DNA of 64,000 bases from NCBI RefSeq assembly GCF_038008325.1, contig NZ_JBBOYW010000001.1, forward strand, positions 104,001 through 168,000, written 5' to 3'. A model generated the notes under the pieces. It was not told the origin of the DNA. It saw only the letters and a list, made by a program, of their open reading frames with translations, and searched no databases. How positions within the stretch are numbered: the stretch's first letter is position 1; each line of letters begins with the position of its first letter. The DNA is from Lysinibacillus sp. FSL K6-0232 (lineage in GTDB: Bacteria > Bacillota > Bacilli > Bacillales_A > Planococcaceae). Positions 46,373 to 54,747 of the stretch are shown here, piece by piece. Position numbers and translations under genes: made by a program.

Positions 46373-46630
46373 TTATTGCTGCCTGTGCAAAATGCGGTCA
46401 AACAAAACGAATAATGATATCTTTTTTTGTAGACCTTCCAGAACCGACTCATTTGCTAAACATTCGTTTAAACAAATGGAAGTTAGATGTTCAAATGACA
46501 TGCCTTCTACATATTGAGCTGCTGCTTCGTCTGTACCTTCTAAGGATTTCAGTAATTGCTGCTTGATTGCTTTCAAGCGAGCTAAATGCGCTTCTTGCAT
46601 AAGCCTCTTTTTTTCTTCCTTTAATTCCAT
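46373..46630 (-). CDS. Small helical protein of unknown function (85 aa)
   Basis: Highly charged, helix-rich N-terminus (MELKEEKKRLMQEAHLARL). GAAAGGTG lies about 10 bases before its ATG. It sits between the replication-like genes and the XRE regulator on the same strand. No family recognised. Confidence 0.5.
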   Translation of the reverse strand: MELKEEKKRLMQEAHLARLKAIKQQLLKSLEGTDEAAAQYVEGMSFEHLTSICLNECLANESVLEGLQKKISLFVLFDRILHRQQ

Positions 46631-46709
46631 GTTGATATAACAACACCTTTCTCATAAATTTGCTTATTGTATGCAAAAATAGAGAAAGGTATAACGCTAT
46701 TTTAAAGGT

Positions 46710-47678
46710 TTACTTTAAAATTATAGCCCCACCAAAAACCTCATCAACAATGTTTAGATTTAAAATTTCTATTTCATCTAAGTAGTGATGCTCTAGCAAT
46801 TTCTCAAACTTCTCGCTTGTATGATAATAGGCTTCCGTGTGTGCATCCTCCACGATTAATTTGTATCGGATTAGCAACCCAGCAGGATAACCGAGAATCT
46901 GCTGTAAATAATTGCGTATCTCTGTCATTAAATTATCTAACTTTTTGACATACCTGTATTTCCGATTGATATCTAGTATATAGACAGTAGGACCATGCAA
47001 GAGTATTTTGTTATGCAGGTCGTCTTCTCTTTCGCAAAAATGCCACTTCCCGATATAGACATTGCGAGCTTGCATGGAGTTAAGGTCAAACTCGTTATCT
47101 ACTTGAGGGACTGTACTAAGTTCAAGCCCGTGCAGCTTTGCAGAAGCAATATTTTTGACTGCTTCTAGCATATTGTAATGGCTATTAAGTAGATGCCAAT
47201 TATATTTATATGGCGCTTTCTGCATTAAATTTAACAGTATATGATGAGTGTTTTTCTGTTTGCTCAATAATGTGCTGTTTTTTTGTGTTGCTTTTACAAA
47301 CGCCTCTAACGTAGTAGGGTCTTCTTGTTCCTGCAACGTGTGTAGCAAGATACTGTTTACATATGCGCTGTGAATAGCTTTGCTAGAAGAAAAACTAATG
47401 CTTGGCGTTTCTTCACGGGCAGCTCCGGTTAAAAAGTAGACGCCGAATTTTTTTAAGCGAATAATACGTCGATTTAAGTAATTGTGAATGTGAATAATAT
47501 CCGCTGCTGTTAGCTCCGTAAGTGCTTTTGATAATTGTGGCTCTGACATACGCTGAAAGTGAGCCATATATTTAGAGAGCTGCGAGCGCCACATAATACC
47601 TTTGCCTAAATGATAGATAGCGTAAAGTATAGCCTTATGCTTTTCCGCTACCTCTTGCTTGTATGATTTTTTAATCAC
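46710..47678 (-). CDS. Winged-helix-type protein, replication-relaxation-like partner
   Basis: 322 residues. The N-terminal about 90 residues read as a winged helix (AILYAIYHLGKGIMWRSQLSKYM...LSKALTELTAADIIHI...FGVYFLTG). The rest is unrecognised. AAGGGGG lies upstream of the start, and it follows the 226-residue gene by 20 bases, so the two are probably co-transcribed. A role in replication or plasmid-type maintenance is suggested only by its neighbour. Confidence 0.6.
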   Translation of the reverse strand: MIKKSYKQEVAEKHKAILYAIYHLGKGIMWRSQLSKYMAHFQRMSEPQLSKALTELTAADIIHIHNYLNRRIIRLKKFGVYFLTGAAREETPSISFSSSKAIHSAYVNSILLHTLQEQEDPTTLEAFVKATQKNSTLLSKQKNTHHILLNLMQKAPYKYNWHLLNSHYNMLEAVKNIASAKLHGLELSTVPQVDNEFDLNSMQARNVYIGKWHFCEREDDLHNKILLHGPTVYILDINRKYRYVKKLDNLMTEIRNYLQQILGYPAGLLIRYKLIVEDAHTEAYYHTSEKFEKLLEHHYLDEIEILNLNIVDEVFGGAIILK

Positions 47679-47698
47679 GACGAAAAACCCCCTTAAAA

Positions 47699-48379
47699 TT
47701 AAATTTTTATAATTTCCATGCGACAGTTAAGAGCTGCTGCAAATGAGCATTTTGCTAAGACGTGTTCCCACTGATAGTTCCTCGTTAAGACTTCTACCAG
47801 CTGTAATTGCCCGTCGCGTATGTATCCGCCGTCTGTTGGACTGATATTTCGTTCAACAATTTCTTCAAATAATCTCTCTGATTCCGAATTTTTAGATGTT
47901 TGGTTCCGAACATTTAAAAGTTCTCTCTCTGTTATCCAAGTCAGACGTTGCTCCAGTGGTAACGCCATATAGTAATTAGCGATTGCTATGTCATGTGTTG
48001 CTGACGTTGAGCGATAGAAGTGACCTAAAACACAATGTTTAGAAGCAAACTTTTTCCCTTTGTCCGTTAAAAAGTAAATACGCTCTGTACGGTTGTTGGA
48101 GCAAAAGGCTAGTGACTCTTTAATATAGCCATCTTGAATGAAGCATTTGAGCCTAGTTTTGCTGATGTAATGTTCAATGTGTTCTTGTGTTAACACACCG
48201 CATGACTTGAATGCATGAAGTAAGTGCTTGTCATGTGGTTTGAGATATTTAATGCAATTTGCTATTGAGAATGCACCTCCGAATATAGATTTGACATTAC
48301 TTATCCGTGTTCTCGCACCTACGCTCCCGAATGAGTAATAACAAGCTATTGTACGGAAAAGTAGGTGTAAATATAACAC
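47699..48379 (-). CDS. Replication-relaxation-family-like protein, start unresolved
   Basis: The frame is open for 226 residues, but the protein proper appears to begin around KYLKPHDKHLLHAF (near 48250). Winged-helix features are followed by RIYFLTDKGKKFA and HDIAIANYYMALP...WITEREL, a pattern typical of the replication-relaxation family found in plasmids and integrative elements. A good GGAGGTG (48280-48274) has no ATG/GTG/TTG in this frame after it; ATA at 48265 is the best placed. A competing 11-codon ATG frame ends there. Either initiation is unusual or the gene is damaged. Confidence 0.55.
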   Translation of the reverse strand: MLYLHLLFRTIACYYSFGSVGARTRISNVKSIFGGAFSIANCIKYLKPHDKHLLHAFKSCGVLTQEHIEHYISKTRLKCFIQDGYIKESLAFCSNNRTERIYFLTDKGKKFASKHCVLGHFYRSTSATHDIAIANYYMALPLEQRLTWITERELLNVRNQTSKNSESERLFEEIVERNISPTDGGYIRDGQLQLVEVLTRNYQWEHVLAKCSFAAALNCRMEIIKI

Positions 48380-48456
48380 TATGTAAAAATTGCAGTGCTT
48401 TATTTAAGAGCTATCTGGTATTAAGTGAAATGCATGATATAAGTGCATAAAGAATA

Positions 48457-48633
48457 GGTAGAACATATTTTTTGTCGTATAAAGTAATAATTTGCAATGA
48501 GTTTGTATAAGATAAAAAACCAAAAGATATGGAGCCATAATTAAATGCAATGAAAAAGTGCGTTAGAAAAAGGTAGAACATGTTTTTTGGAATAGTTTGT
48601 AGTGTTTTTGTATAAAATGAAAAATCAAAAGTG
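48457..48633 (+). repeat. Duplicated promoter-region segment
   Basis: GGTAGAACATATTTTTTG (48457) and GGTAGAACATGTTTTTTG (48572) start two related blocks, each ending in TTTGTATAA(G/A)AT followed by AAAAAxxCAAAAG. The second ends at the ribosome site of the 48648 gene. Probably duplicated promoter/operator elements. Confidence 0.6.
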
Positions 48634-48647
48634 AGGAGGTGAGTTTT

Positions 48648-49124
48648 TTGTCGATTGTAGACTATTTAAACTTGGAAATTGAAGAACAAGTTAAGTGGTT
48701 AAACAAGCAGCGAGCTACGAAGCAGCTTAAGGTAATCGCACAGGAAATGGGCGTTGGAGCTTATGTTTTGGAAAAGCCAATCAAATCTGCCGGATACAAA
48801 TATGATAGCAACCGGAGAAGATATGTTTTGCAAGAGCAAGAACGGGATGGGATTCGACAAGATGCGTTGCAGTTTTTGGAAGATAATCTAGAAGTCTTAA
48901 AGGACTTGATTTTACGAACAGCGCAATCCAAAGAGGAATGTCGATTTGTTATTGACCCTTTGCTTTTAGCCAATCGAACATACAAACCAATTAGTTTGAG
49001 AATACAAGAGGATGTCTACAAACGATTCTCGGAACTCTTCCAACGGCAATATCAACATTACAAGATGCAAGACATCGTTTCGCAGGCATTACTAGAGTTT
49101 TGCGAACGCTATGAACAAAAATGA
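48648..49124 (+). CDS. Unknown protein with DNA-binding-type C-terminus (158 aa)
   Basis: TTG 48648 is placed by GGAGGTG (48635-48641). The N-terminus (IVDYLNLEIEEQVKWLNKQ) is helical; the C-terminus PISLRIQEDVYKRFSELFQRQYQHYKMQDIVSQALLEFCERY looks like a ribbon-helix-helix or CopG-like segment used in plasmid copy or partition control. Not assignable to a family with confidence. Confidence 0.6.
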   Translation: MSIVDYLNLEIEEQVKWLNKQRATKQLKVIAQEMGVGAYVLEKPIKSAGYKYDSNRRRYVLQEQERDGIRQDALQFLEDNLEVLKDLILRTAQSKEECRFVIDPLLLANRTYKPISLRIQEDVYKRFSELFQRQYQHYKMQDIVSQALLEFCERYEQK

Positions 49125-49340
49125 ATGTTTGGAAGGTAACATTGAAATGAATAAAAATACATAAAATTCATTTCTTGTTTTGAATGTTCACTTGAAAACA
49201 TTTGATTTTAAAGGTTTTTGTATTTTTGTTCCGTTAATTTTTTGCATAAAAATATGCATAAAATACTTGCATAAAAATAGAACGTATGTTTTAATGTTGA
49301 CTATAATCATCAATCGATTTAAGGAAGGTGAGGTTAACTA

Positions 49341-49721
49341 TTGGAAAACAGAGGTTTTGACACATTATCAAACGAGCATTACAGCGAGTTATTCTTTGGT
49401 GATATCGGGCTAGTAGAAATGAAGTATAGAGTTTTCTGTGGCACGAAAGAGATTGATTGTGTGGCGTGGTTAAATGAACAACTAGGAATCACAAACACTA
49501 AAAAATCGAAGCACGCAGAGATAGAAATGCTAGGTGAATTATTGCTAGATAAAAAGTTTAAGCTTTTTGTTGACCAGCAATTAACATCGCTACAGGAAGA
49601 CGCCAAAGAGTACTACAAACAAAAAATTACGCAGGCACATACAGAGTTTCAGAAATATATTGCTGAAAAATTTGATGTGCTTGAAGAAAAAATCAAACAG
49701 AACTTGGAGGAATGGAAATGA
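49341..49721 (+). CDS. Unknown coiled-coil protein (126 aa)
   Basis: TTG start with AAGGTGAGG upstream. The C-terminal about 60 residues form a probable coiled coil (LTSLQEDAKEYYKQKITQAH...EKIKQNLEEWK). It overlaps the next gene slightly. The preceding stretch (49240-49285) has three GCATAAAA-type repeats, likely a control site. Confidence 0.5.
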   Translation: MENRGFDTLSNEHYSELFFGDIGLVEMKYRVFCGTKEIDCVAWLNEQLGITNTKKSKHAEIEMLGELLLDKKFKLFVDQQLTSLQEDAKEYYKQKITQAHTEFQKYIAEKFDVLEEKIKQNLEEWK

Positions 49722-50197
49722 AAAATAAAATCGAGAACAAGCAAGTAGAAATGGTGAAAACAAACATTGAACTGACTAGCAATGAAGTAGTCACTTATTT
49801 ACCGGAGGAGTTGTGCGGACCATACGATGCAATTGCTATTGATACACGATTAGATATAGAAGGTGTTTCATATATCTTTCAGTTTGGCATTACTAGAAAT
49901 GAAGAAGAACTTTTAGTTTCAGCAACTTGCCAAGATACAGATATTAGAAATCTAGTCCTTAAATATCCTAATCTACTTAAGGACATCATGCATCATGAAT
50001 CAATTCACAAAATGCTAAAAGCATCTTTTGAAAAAGCAATTCTTGATATATATAGTGAAATAAATCAGGAATTACTTGGAGCAAAGTCAATTCATTTTGA
50101 AGGCGTGTCACTAAGTGATAATGCTAAAAAAAGTGTCCTAGAATTAGAAGAGATGTTCCTTGATGCAGAATATCCAAGACGTTGGATTTTTGAATAA
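49718..50197 (+). CDS. Unknown protein (159 aa)
   Basis: ATG 49718 is seven bases after GGAGG; an in-frame ATG two codons earlier is too close to it. Soluble, acidic, no recognised motif. Co-directional with the previous gene and ended by a strong terminator. Confidence 0.55.
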   Translation: MKNKIENKQVEMVKTNIELTSNEVVTYLPEELCGPYDAIAIDTRLDIEGVSYIFQFGITRNEEELLVSATCQDTDIRNLVLKYPNLLKDIMHHESIHKMLKASFEKAILDIYSEINQELLGAKSIHFEGVSLSDNAKKSVLELEEMFLDAEYPRRWIFE

Positions 50198-50201
50198 CGT
50201 T

Positions 50202-50243
50202 CCTAGAAAGCCCGACCATATTTTATGGTTCGGGTTTTCTAGA
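50202..50243 (+). terminator. Terminator
   Basis: CTAGAAAGCCCGACCATA pairs with TATGGTTCGGGTTTTCTAG around a short loop, starting five bases after the preceding stop. Confidence 0.9.
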
Positions 50244-50380
50244 ATTATTTAATGTATGCTTTTGAGCAAAAGGATACCTATAAAATGTTGAGATAATAAC
50301 ATCTTTAATTTTATGTGGGTATCAATGTATCCTTTTCGAGTTTTAAAGTGAAAACCATACATATTTATTGAGGTGATTGG

Positions 50381-50965
50381 ATGGCGAATTTAAAAGCAAA
50401 AAAAGGTATGTTGATTGACGTACAGCCGTTAAAAACGAAAGTTGAAATTCATAATATGTTGGAAGCACTTGGAATGTCAAAAGAGTTTGGCTTGCGGAAC
50501 CAGCTGCTATTTAAATTAGGAATTTCCACAGGCTTACGCTGCGGTGATTTAGTGTCCTTAAAAGTAGAGCAAGTAAAAGGAAGAAGTTCATTTAAAATTC
50601 GTGAAGGTAAAACTCAAAAAGAACGTACAGTGTATTTAAATAGTTTAATGGCGGATATTGCAGATTATATTGAAACGCTTCCTTCAGATGTAGAGTATTT
50701 ATTCCCAAGCCGTAAAGGTAATGGACATATAACAACAACGCAAGCTTATCGGATAATCACTAAGGCTGGAGAAATGATTGGTAATGTATCAGTGGGGACC
50801 CATACGATGCGTAAAACGTTTGGCTACATATACTATCAAGCAACTAAGGATGTAGCGACTTTAATGGAGATATTTAATCATTCATCGCAAAAAACGACTA
50901 TGAGGTATTTGGGGCTTACAGCAGAAAGCATCGAAAATAGTTTAAAGAAGATTTCGTTCTTTTAA
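50381..50965 (+). CDS. Short tyrosine recombinase
   Basis: 194 residues: essentially a catalytic domain without the usual N-terminal core-binding domain. Catalytic residues are in order: Arg in STGLRCGDLV, Lys in REGKTQKERTV, HTMRKTFG (His and Arg), NHSS (second His) and Tyr in TMRYLGL. Start ATG with TGAGGTG upstream. Such short integrases occur in Bacillales elements; it may act on sites within the island. No att site could be tied to it. Confidence 0.85.
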   Translation: MANLKAKKGMLIDVQPLKTKVEIHNMLEALGMSKEFGLRNQLLFKLGISTGLRCGDLVSLKVEQVKGRSSFKIREGKTQKERTVYLNSLMADIADYIETLPSDVEYLFPSRKGNGHITTTQAYRIITKAGEMIGNVSVGTHTMRKTFGYIYYQATKDVATLMEIFNHSSQKTTMRYLGLTAESIENSLKKISFF

Positions 50966-50990
50966 TTGGATGAAACTATAAAAGCAAAAT

Positions 50991-51034
50991 AGCTCCCCGC
51001 AATGTTCCTAGAGCATATGCGGGGAGCCTTTTTA
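50991..51034. terminator. Bidirectional terminator after the recombinase
   Basis: AGCTCCCCGCAATG...CATATGCGGGGAGC stem with following TTTTT, between convergent genes. Confidence 0.9.
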
Positions 51035-51451
51035 ATAGTTAATCATTCTTTTTTGGAAATGACTAAACTCGCTGTTCATTGGTTGGAAACCTAAGTTTGT
51101 CATTAGGAATTTAAAATCATCAAAGCAGTTTTCAATTAAAAGGTTTGTGTAATTGTTTTTCTTTCCATAAAAATATATTGCACTTACGAATTCTTCAATA
51201 AATAAGGGATTTTGATTTAAAGGTGCAAAACCAGCGATAACAAGAGTTTTTATATCGATTTGTGTACGCAACATAAAGGTAGTTCCGCAATAGTAGATGA
51301 ATAAACGGTCCCCTGTATAGTTTATTTCTATCGGTTCGCCATTAGCATCAACTTTACAGAAGTTAATGATGGCAGCGAATTCTTCTAAGGTAAATCGTTC
51401 CCACTCATCAGGTAATAAAGAAGCTCGCAATTTTTTATGTTTAAGATTCAT
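51032..51451 (-). CDS. Unknown protein (139 aa)
   Basis: GAAAGGA lies about 10 bases before its ATG. The C-terminal half (LLIENCFDDFKFLMTNLGFQPMN) has a faint resemblance to the last helix-strand of acetyltransferase folds, but the rest does not support that. It is the last gene before the Tn7-like operon and points the other way. Confidence 0.5.
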   Translation of the reverse strand: MNLKHKKLRASLLPDEWERFTLEEFAAIINFCKVDANGEPIEINYTGDRLFIYYCGTTFMLRTQIDIKTLVIAGFAPLNQNPLFIEEFVSAIYFYGKKNNYTNLLIENCFDDFKFLMTNLGFQPMNSEFSHFQKRMINY

Positions 51452-51718
51452 AGTTTTAATTTCCTTTCGTTAGCCAAATTAAAGCCAGTGTAAATCTATT
51501 AGTATTAACAATCAATCATGGCAAATGGACTAGTGTTGATAACAATTTGCTTTTTTATGTTTCATATAAAATAAGTGCTTGTAGAGTGAATAATATAGTA
51601 AACAAAAAATAAAAACGCATCCTTTTTAGACTGTTAAATCAAGCTTTTGATTAGTCGTATGTTTTAGAGTGTAAATATTTTAGTAATCAAAAAATCATCA
51701 AAAAAGTGTAATCTTTTT

Positions 51719-51885
51719 TTAACTTAACTTTTAAAATTTGTTATAATAAATTTGCGCACAGAGATAATTATGTGCTGCCTAAATCATAAATAAAGTCTGC
51801 TTATAAGCATCCATGCTTGTATGTAACATTCTGTTTTAAAAAAACGGTCTTTGTTACATATATGTCATGGGTGCTTTTTTTGACG
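51719..51885 (+). promoter_or_regulatory. tns operon promoter and structured leader with attenuator-like hairpin
   Basis: Promoter TTAACT (51719-51724) and TATAAT (51742-51747), spacer 17. The transcript would begin near 51754 with a small hairpin GCACA...TGTGC (about 51756-51774), then a long stem: AAGCATCCATG and TATGTAACA (about 51805-51829) pairing with TGTTACATA and CATGGGTGCTT (about 51851-51876), followed by seven T. tnsA starts 20 bases further. Not matched to any riboswitch class I recognise; the rest of 51452-51718 has no gene. Confidence 0.6.
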
Positions 51886-51900
51886 TTTTAGGAGGTTAAA

Positions 51901-52665
51901 ATGCAGAACGCGAAGGTAAAACGATTTGTTAAGGAAGGTAGAGGACAGGGAACGGGGAAAGATTATATCCCGTGGGTGAAAACTTCCGATTATTCGAGCA
52001 AGGGGAGAGCTACTCGTATTCAAGGCATAAAGACGCAGCGGATTCATCATTTACATTCTGATAATCAGCTACGGGCATTCTTAATATTTGAATACAGTGA
52101 TGCCATTATAGACATTCGTGAAAGCTACCCATTGTTAGATTTAATGGAGGTGATTGATGATAAGGAAGGGCTACGGCTAGATAAATTTACTGATGCAGAT
52201 GGCTATCCGTTAATTATATGTACGACATTTGTATTAACAGTGCGGGGAGAAGGCGGGGAAGAAAGGTTGGTCGCGCGGTCTGTAAAAAATACGAGTGAGC
52301 TATCGAAAAAAATCACGCTCGAAAAATTAGAGATTGAGCGACGATATTGGGAAGCGCGGGGAGTAGATTGGAAAGTAATAACCGAGAAGCAGCTATCGCG
52401 ACAGCTCTGCGAAAATATTGAATGGTGTCGAGAAACGCTATTACAGGATATGCAGGAAGATGGATTAGCAAATGCATTATTAGCTTATATACAAAATAAC
52501 ACCTTTATACCAATTAAATTGCTATTAAACGAATTTGAATATGAGGAAGGACTAGAGCCGGGGAAAGCGTTATGGCTCTTTCGTTATTTATTGGCAACAA
52601 AATGTTTGGATGTAAACATTGAAAATGCAATTAATCTCGCTGCAACACTAGAGGAGTTAAAGTAG
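51901..52665 (+). CDS. tnsA: Tn7-like TnsA endonuclease, active site apparently lost
   Basis: TnsA normally cuts the 5' ends of the transposon so that, with TnsB, it is cut out. 254 residues, aligning along the N-terminal domain of Tn7 TnsA (KEGRGQGTGKDYIPW, RIHH, DIRESYPLLD) and the C-terminal TnsC-binding half (EIERRYWEARGVDWKVITEK). Against the Tn7 catalytic triad Glu63-Asp114-Lys132, this protein has Gln56 (SDNQ for SDLE), Thr109 (CTTF for STDF) and Lys129. Two of three residues are replaced, so it is predicted not to cleave. AGGAGG precedes the ATG. Confidence 0.85.
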   Translation: MQNAKVKRFVKEGRGQGTGKDYIPWVKTSDYSSKGRATRIQGIKTQRIHHLHSDNQLRAFLIFEYSDAIIDIRESYPLLDLMEVIDDKEGLRLDKFTDADGYPLIICTTFVLTVRGEGGEERLVARSVKNTSELSKKITLEKLEIERRYWEARGVDWKVITEKQLSRQLCENIEWCRETLLQDMQEDGLANALLAYIQNNTFIPIKLLLNEFEYEEGLEPGKALWLFRYLLATKCLDVNIENAINLAATLEELK

Positions 52666-52674
52666 GAGGTCATC

Positions 52675-54747
52675 ATGAATTTAATTGTAAACCAGCTATT
52701 CAAGCATAGTAATGGCAATGTTATTCGTGTCTTATACATTAATTCATTATCGAATGTTTTATATGTGATTAATATGGAAGGAAATCGTTGGTGTTATCCA
52801 ATGCAGTCGAAGGATTTAATAGAAGCGATTCAGTCAAAGGAATGGATTGAGGTCCACGATACGTATATTCGTGCCGTTTCTGAAGAGCAGTTAAGTGAGA
52901 AAGAACGAGAAAAGCGGGATAAGGCGTGGGAAATAGTAACAGCGTTTTTGCAGGAACTAGATAATGATGAGTTCGCGTTTATCGGGAGCTACCGCAAGCA
53001 GGCAATTGATAGAGTGCTACGTAAATACAAGATAAGCTACAACGGATTTAAAGCGTTACTACTGAAATATTGGCGCGGTGGTAGTACAAAAAATAGCTTG
53101 TTGCCTAATTATTATAAGTGCGGTTCGAGCGGGAAGAACCGAAATCTTTCAAATAAAAAAGTAGGAAGACCAAGTAAGAGAGGCCGCGATCGCGGCCTCA
53201 ATGTAGACGAAAAAGTAAAACGCCAATTTAAAGCTGCTTTAAATAAGTACTATTACAACGAACGTAATAACAGTTTGAAATTCGTTTATGAAATGGTTTT
53301 AAAGGATTATTACACAGTTGATTCAGTAAATGAGAATGGTGTGTCGATACCTATTTTGGCTAAAGCAGTACCAACGTATAATCAATTCCTTTATTGGTTC
53401 AAAAAATTAAATGATACGAAAAAGGAGATTATCCAACGTCAAGGTATGCGTAACTACCAGCAAAATAATCGAGCAATCATTGGCACGTCTACAAGTGAGG
53501 GCTGGCAATTTGATTCCACACAATTTGACATCTATTTAGTCAGTTCAACAAACCGCAATGTAATCGTTGGTCGCCCTACATTACATATGGCTGTATGTGC
53601 ATTTACAAGAATGATTATGGGATTCTCTATCTCTTTCGAATCATTAAATGGTTATGGTGGAGAAATGTTAGCACTATATAATGCAATGACGTCCAAAAAG
53701 CAATTTTGCAAGCGGTACGGCATCGAAATCGATGATAGTGAATGGGCGTTTGGCGTACCGAGCAAAATACTGACTGACCAAGGAGCTTTAGAAGGTAAGC
53801 GGATAGAGCATGCAATTGAGCGGCTAGGTATCGCTATTCAGCAAACCCCGCCGTATCACGCTGATTATAAAGGGATTATAGAGCAAGCCTTTGAGCAGCT
53901 TAACGTTAAAATAAAGCCTTTTGCTGATGGCGTAGTGATTAAAGGTAATCAAGCAAAAGAGCGCGGTCAAAAGGATTATCGTTTGCAGGCTACGATGACA
54001 ATTGACGAATTCACGAAAGTATTGATTAAGACGGTGTTGTTCCACAATAACCATCATGTATTGAAGGACTATGTGCTGACAGAAGAAATGATTGAGCTAG
54101 GTGTGGAGAAGATACCAATTAAGCTTTGGGATTACTATGTTAATCATTACAAGGGGAGCGTGCGAATACTGCCGGAGGAATTAATTCGGATTAACCTTTT
54201 GCCGACGGATACAGGGACTTTGACTGCTCGTGGCGTGTCATTTAAAAAAATGTTATATGCTTCGCCAGAGTTATTAGCTGCTGGCAATTTTGTTGAAGCT
54301 CGTGTGAACGGGAGCAAGAAGGTGAAAATATGCTACAACCCTTTGGATATATCAGAGATTTATATGTATGGAGAAGACGGGCAGCTTCACAAGCTTACGT
54401 TATTGGAGCATTTAGTAGCTTATAAAGGTAAAGGGCTAGATGAAGTATTGGCTCTCAAGGAGTATGAGCAGAATAAAGACCGTAAGAGCCAAGAGAAAGA
54501 ATTGCAAGCGAAAATGAAGCTGTATGAAGAGCTTGAGGCAATCGTGAATGTAGCGAGAGAAGAAAGTGCGGCAGAACGTGACCCGAATTTGTCAAAGGCG
54601 CAGAGGATTAGAGGCATTAAGGATAATCAGCAGGCGGAACGAATGCTGCAACGGGAAATCTTGCGTGAGTCAAAAGTGAAAGAACCAGAGGAGTTGGTAG
54701 ATGAATTTGATGAGTTTGCGATATTTAGAGGTGAGATGAATGAATAA
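52675..54747 (+). CDS. tnsB: Tn7-like TnsB DDE transposase
   Basis: 690 residues. Retroviral-integrase-type transposase joining 3' transposon ends to target DNA. Catalytic triad intact: Asp280 (FDSTQFD), Asp368 (LTDQG) and Glu403 (IIEQAF), a DX34E spacing. N-terminal helix-turn-helix domains precede it (YRKQAIDRVLRKYKISYNGFKALLLKYW), and a Mu-type beta-barrel and charged coiled tail follow, which in Tn7 contacts TnsC. AGGAGGT precedes ATG; the end overlaps tnsC by eight bases. Confidence 0.93.
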   Translation: MNLIVNQLFKHSNGNVIRVLYINSLSNVLYVINMEGNRWCYPMQSKDLIEAIQSKEWIEVHDTYIRAVSEEQLSEKEREKRDKAWEIVTAFLQELDNDEFAFIGSYRKQAIDRVLRKYKISYNGFKALLLKYWRGGSTKNSLLPNYYKCGSSGKNRNLSNKKVGRPSKRGRDRGLNVDEKVKRQFKAALNKYYYNERNNSLKFVYEMVLKDYYTVDSVNENGVSIPILAKAVPTYNQFLYWFKKLNDTKKEIIQRQGMRNYQQNNRAIIGTSTSEGWQFDSTQFDIYLVSSTNRNVIVGRPTLHMAVCAFTRMIMGFSISFESLNGYGGEMLALYNAMTSKKQFCKRYGIEIDDSEWAFGVPSKILTDQGALEGKRIEHAIERLGIAIQQTPPYHADYKGIIEQAFEQLNVKIKPFADGVVIKGNQAKERGQKDYRLQATMTIDEFTKVLIKTVLFHNNHHVLKDYVLTEEMIELGVEKIPIKLWDYYVNHYKGSVRILPEELIRINLLPTDTGTLTARGVSFKKMLYASPELLAAGNFVEARVNGSKKVKICYNPLDISEIYMYGEDGQLHKLTLLEHLVAYKGKGLDEVLALKEYEQNKDRKSQEKELQAKMKLYEELEAIVNVAREESAAERDPNLSKAQRIRGIKDNQQAERMLQREILRESKVKEPEELVDEFDEFAIFRGEMNE

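Noticed and set aside
49180..49413. 77-aa plus-strand gene before 49341
   Set aside because: No ribosome site, hydrophobic random-like translation, and it overlaps the better-supported TTG-start gene.
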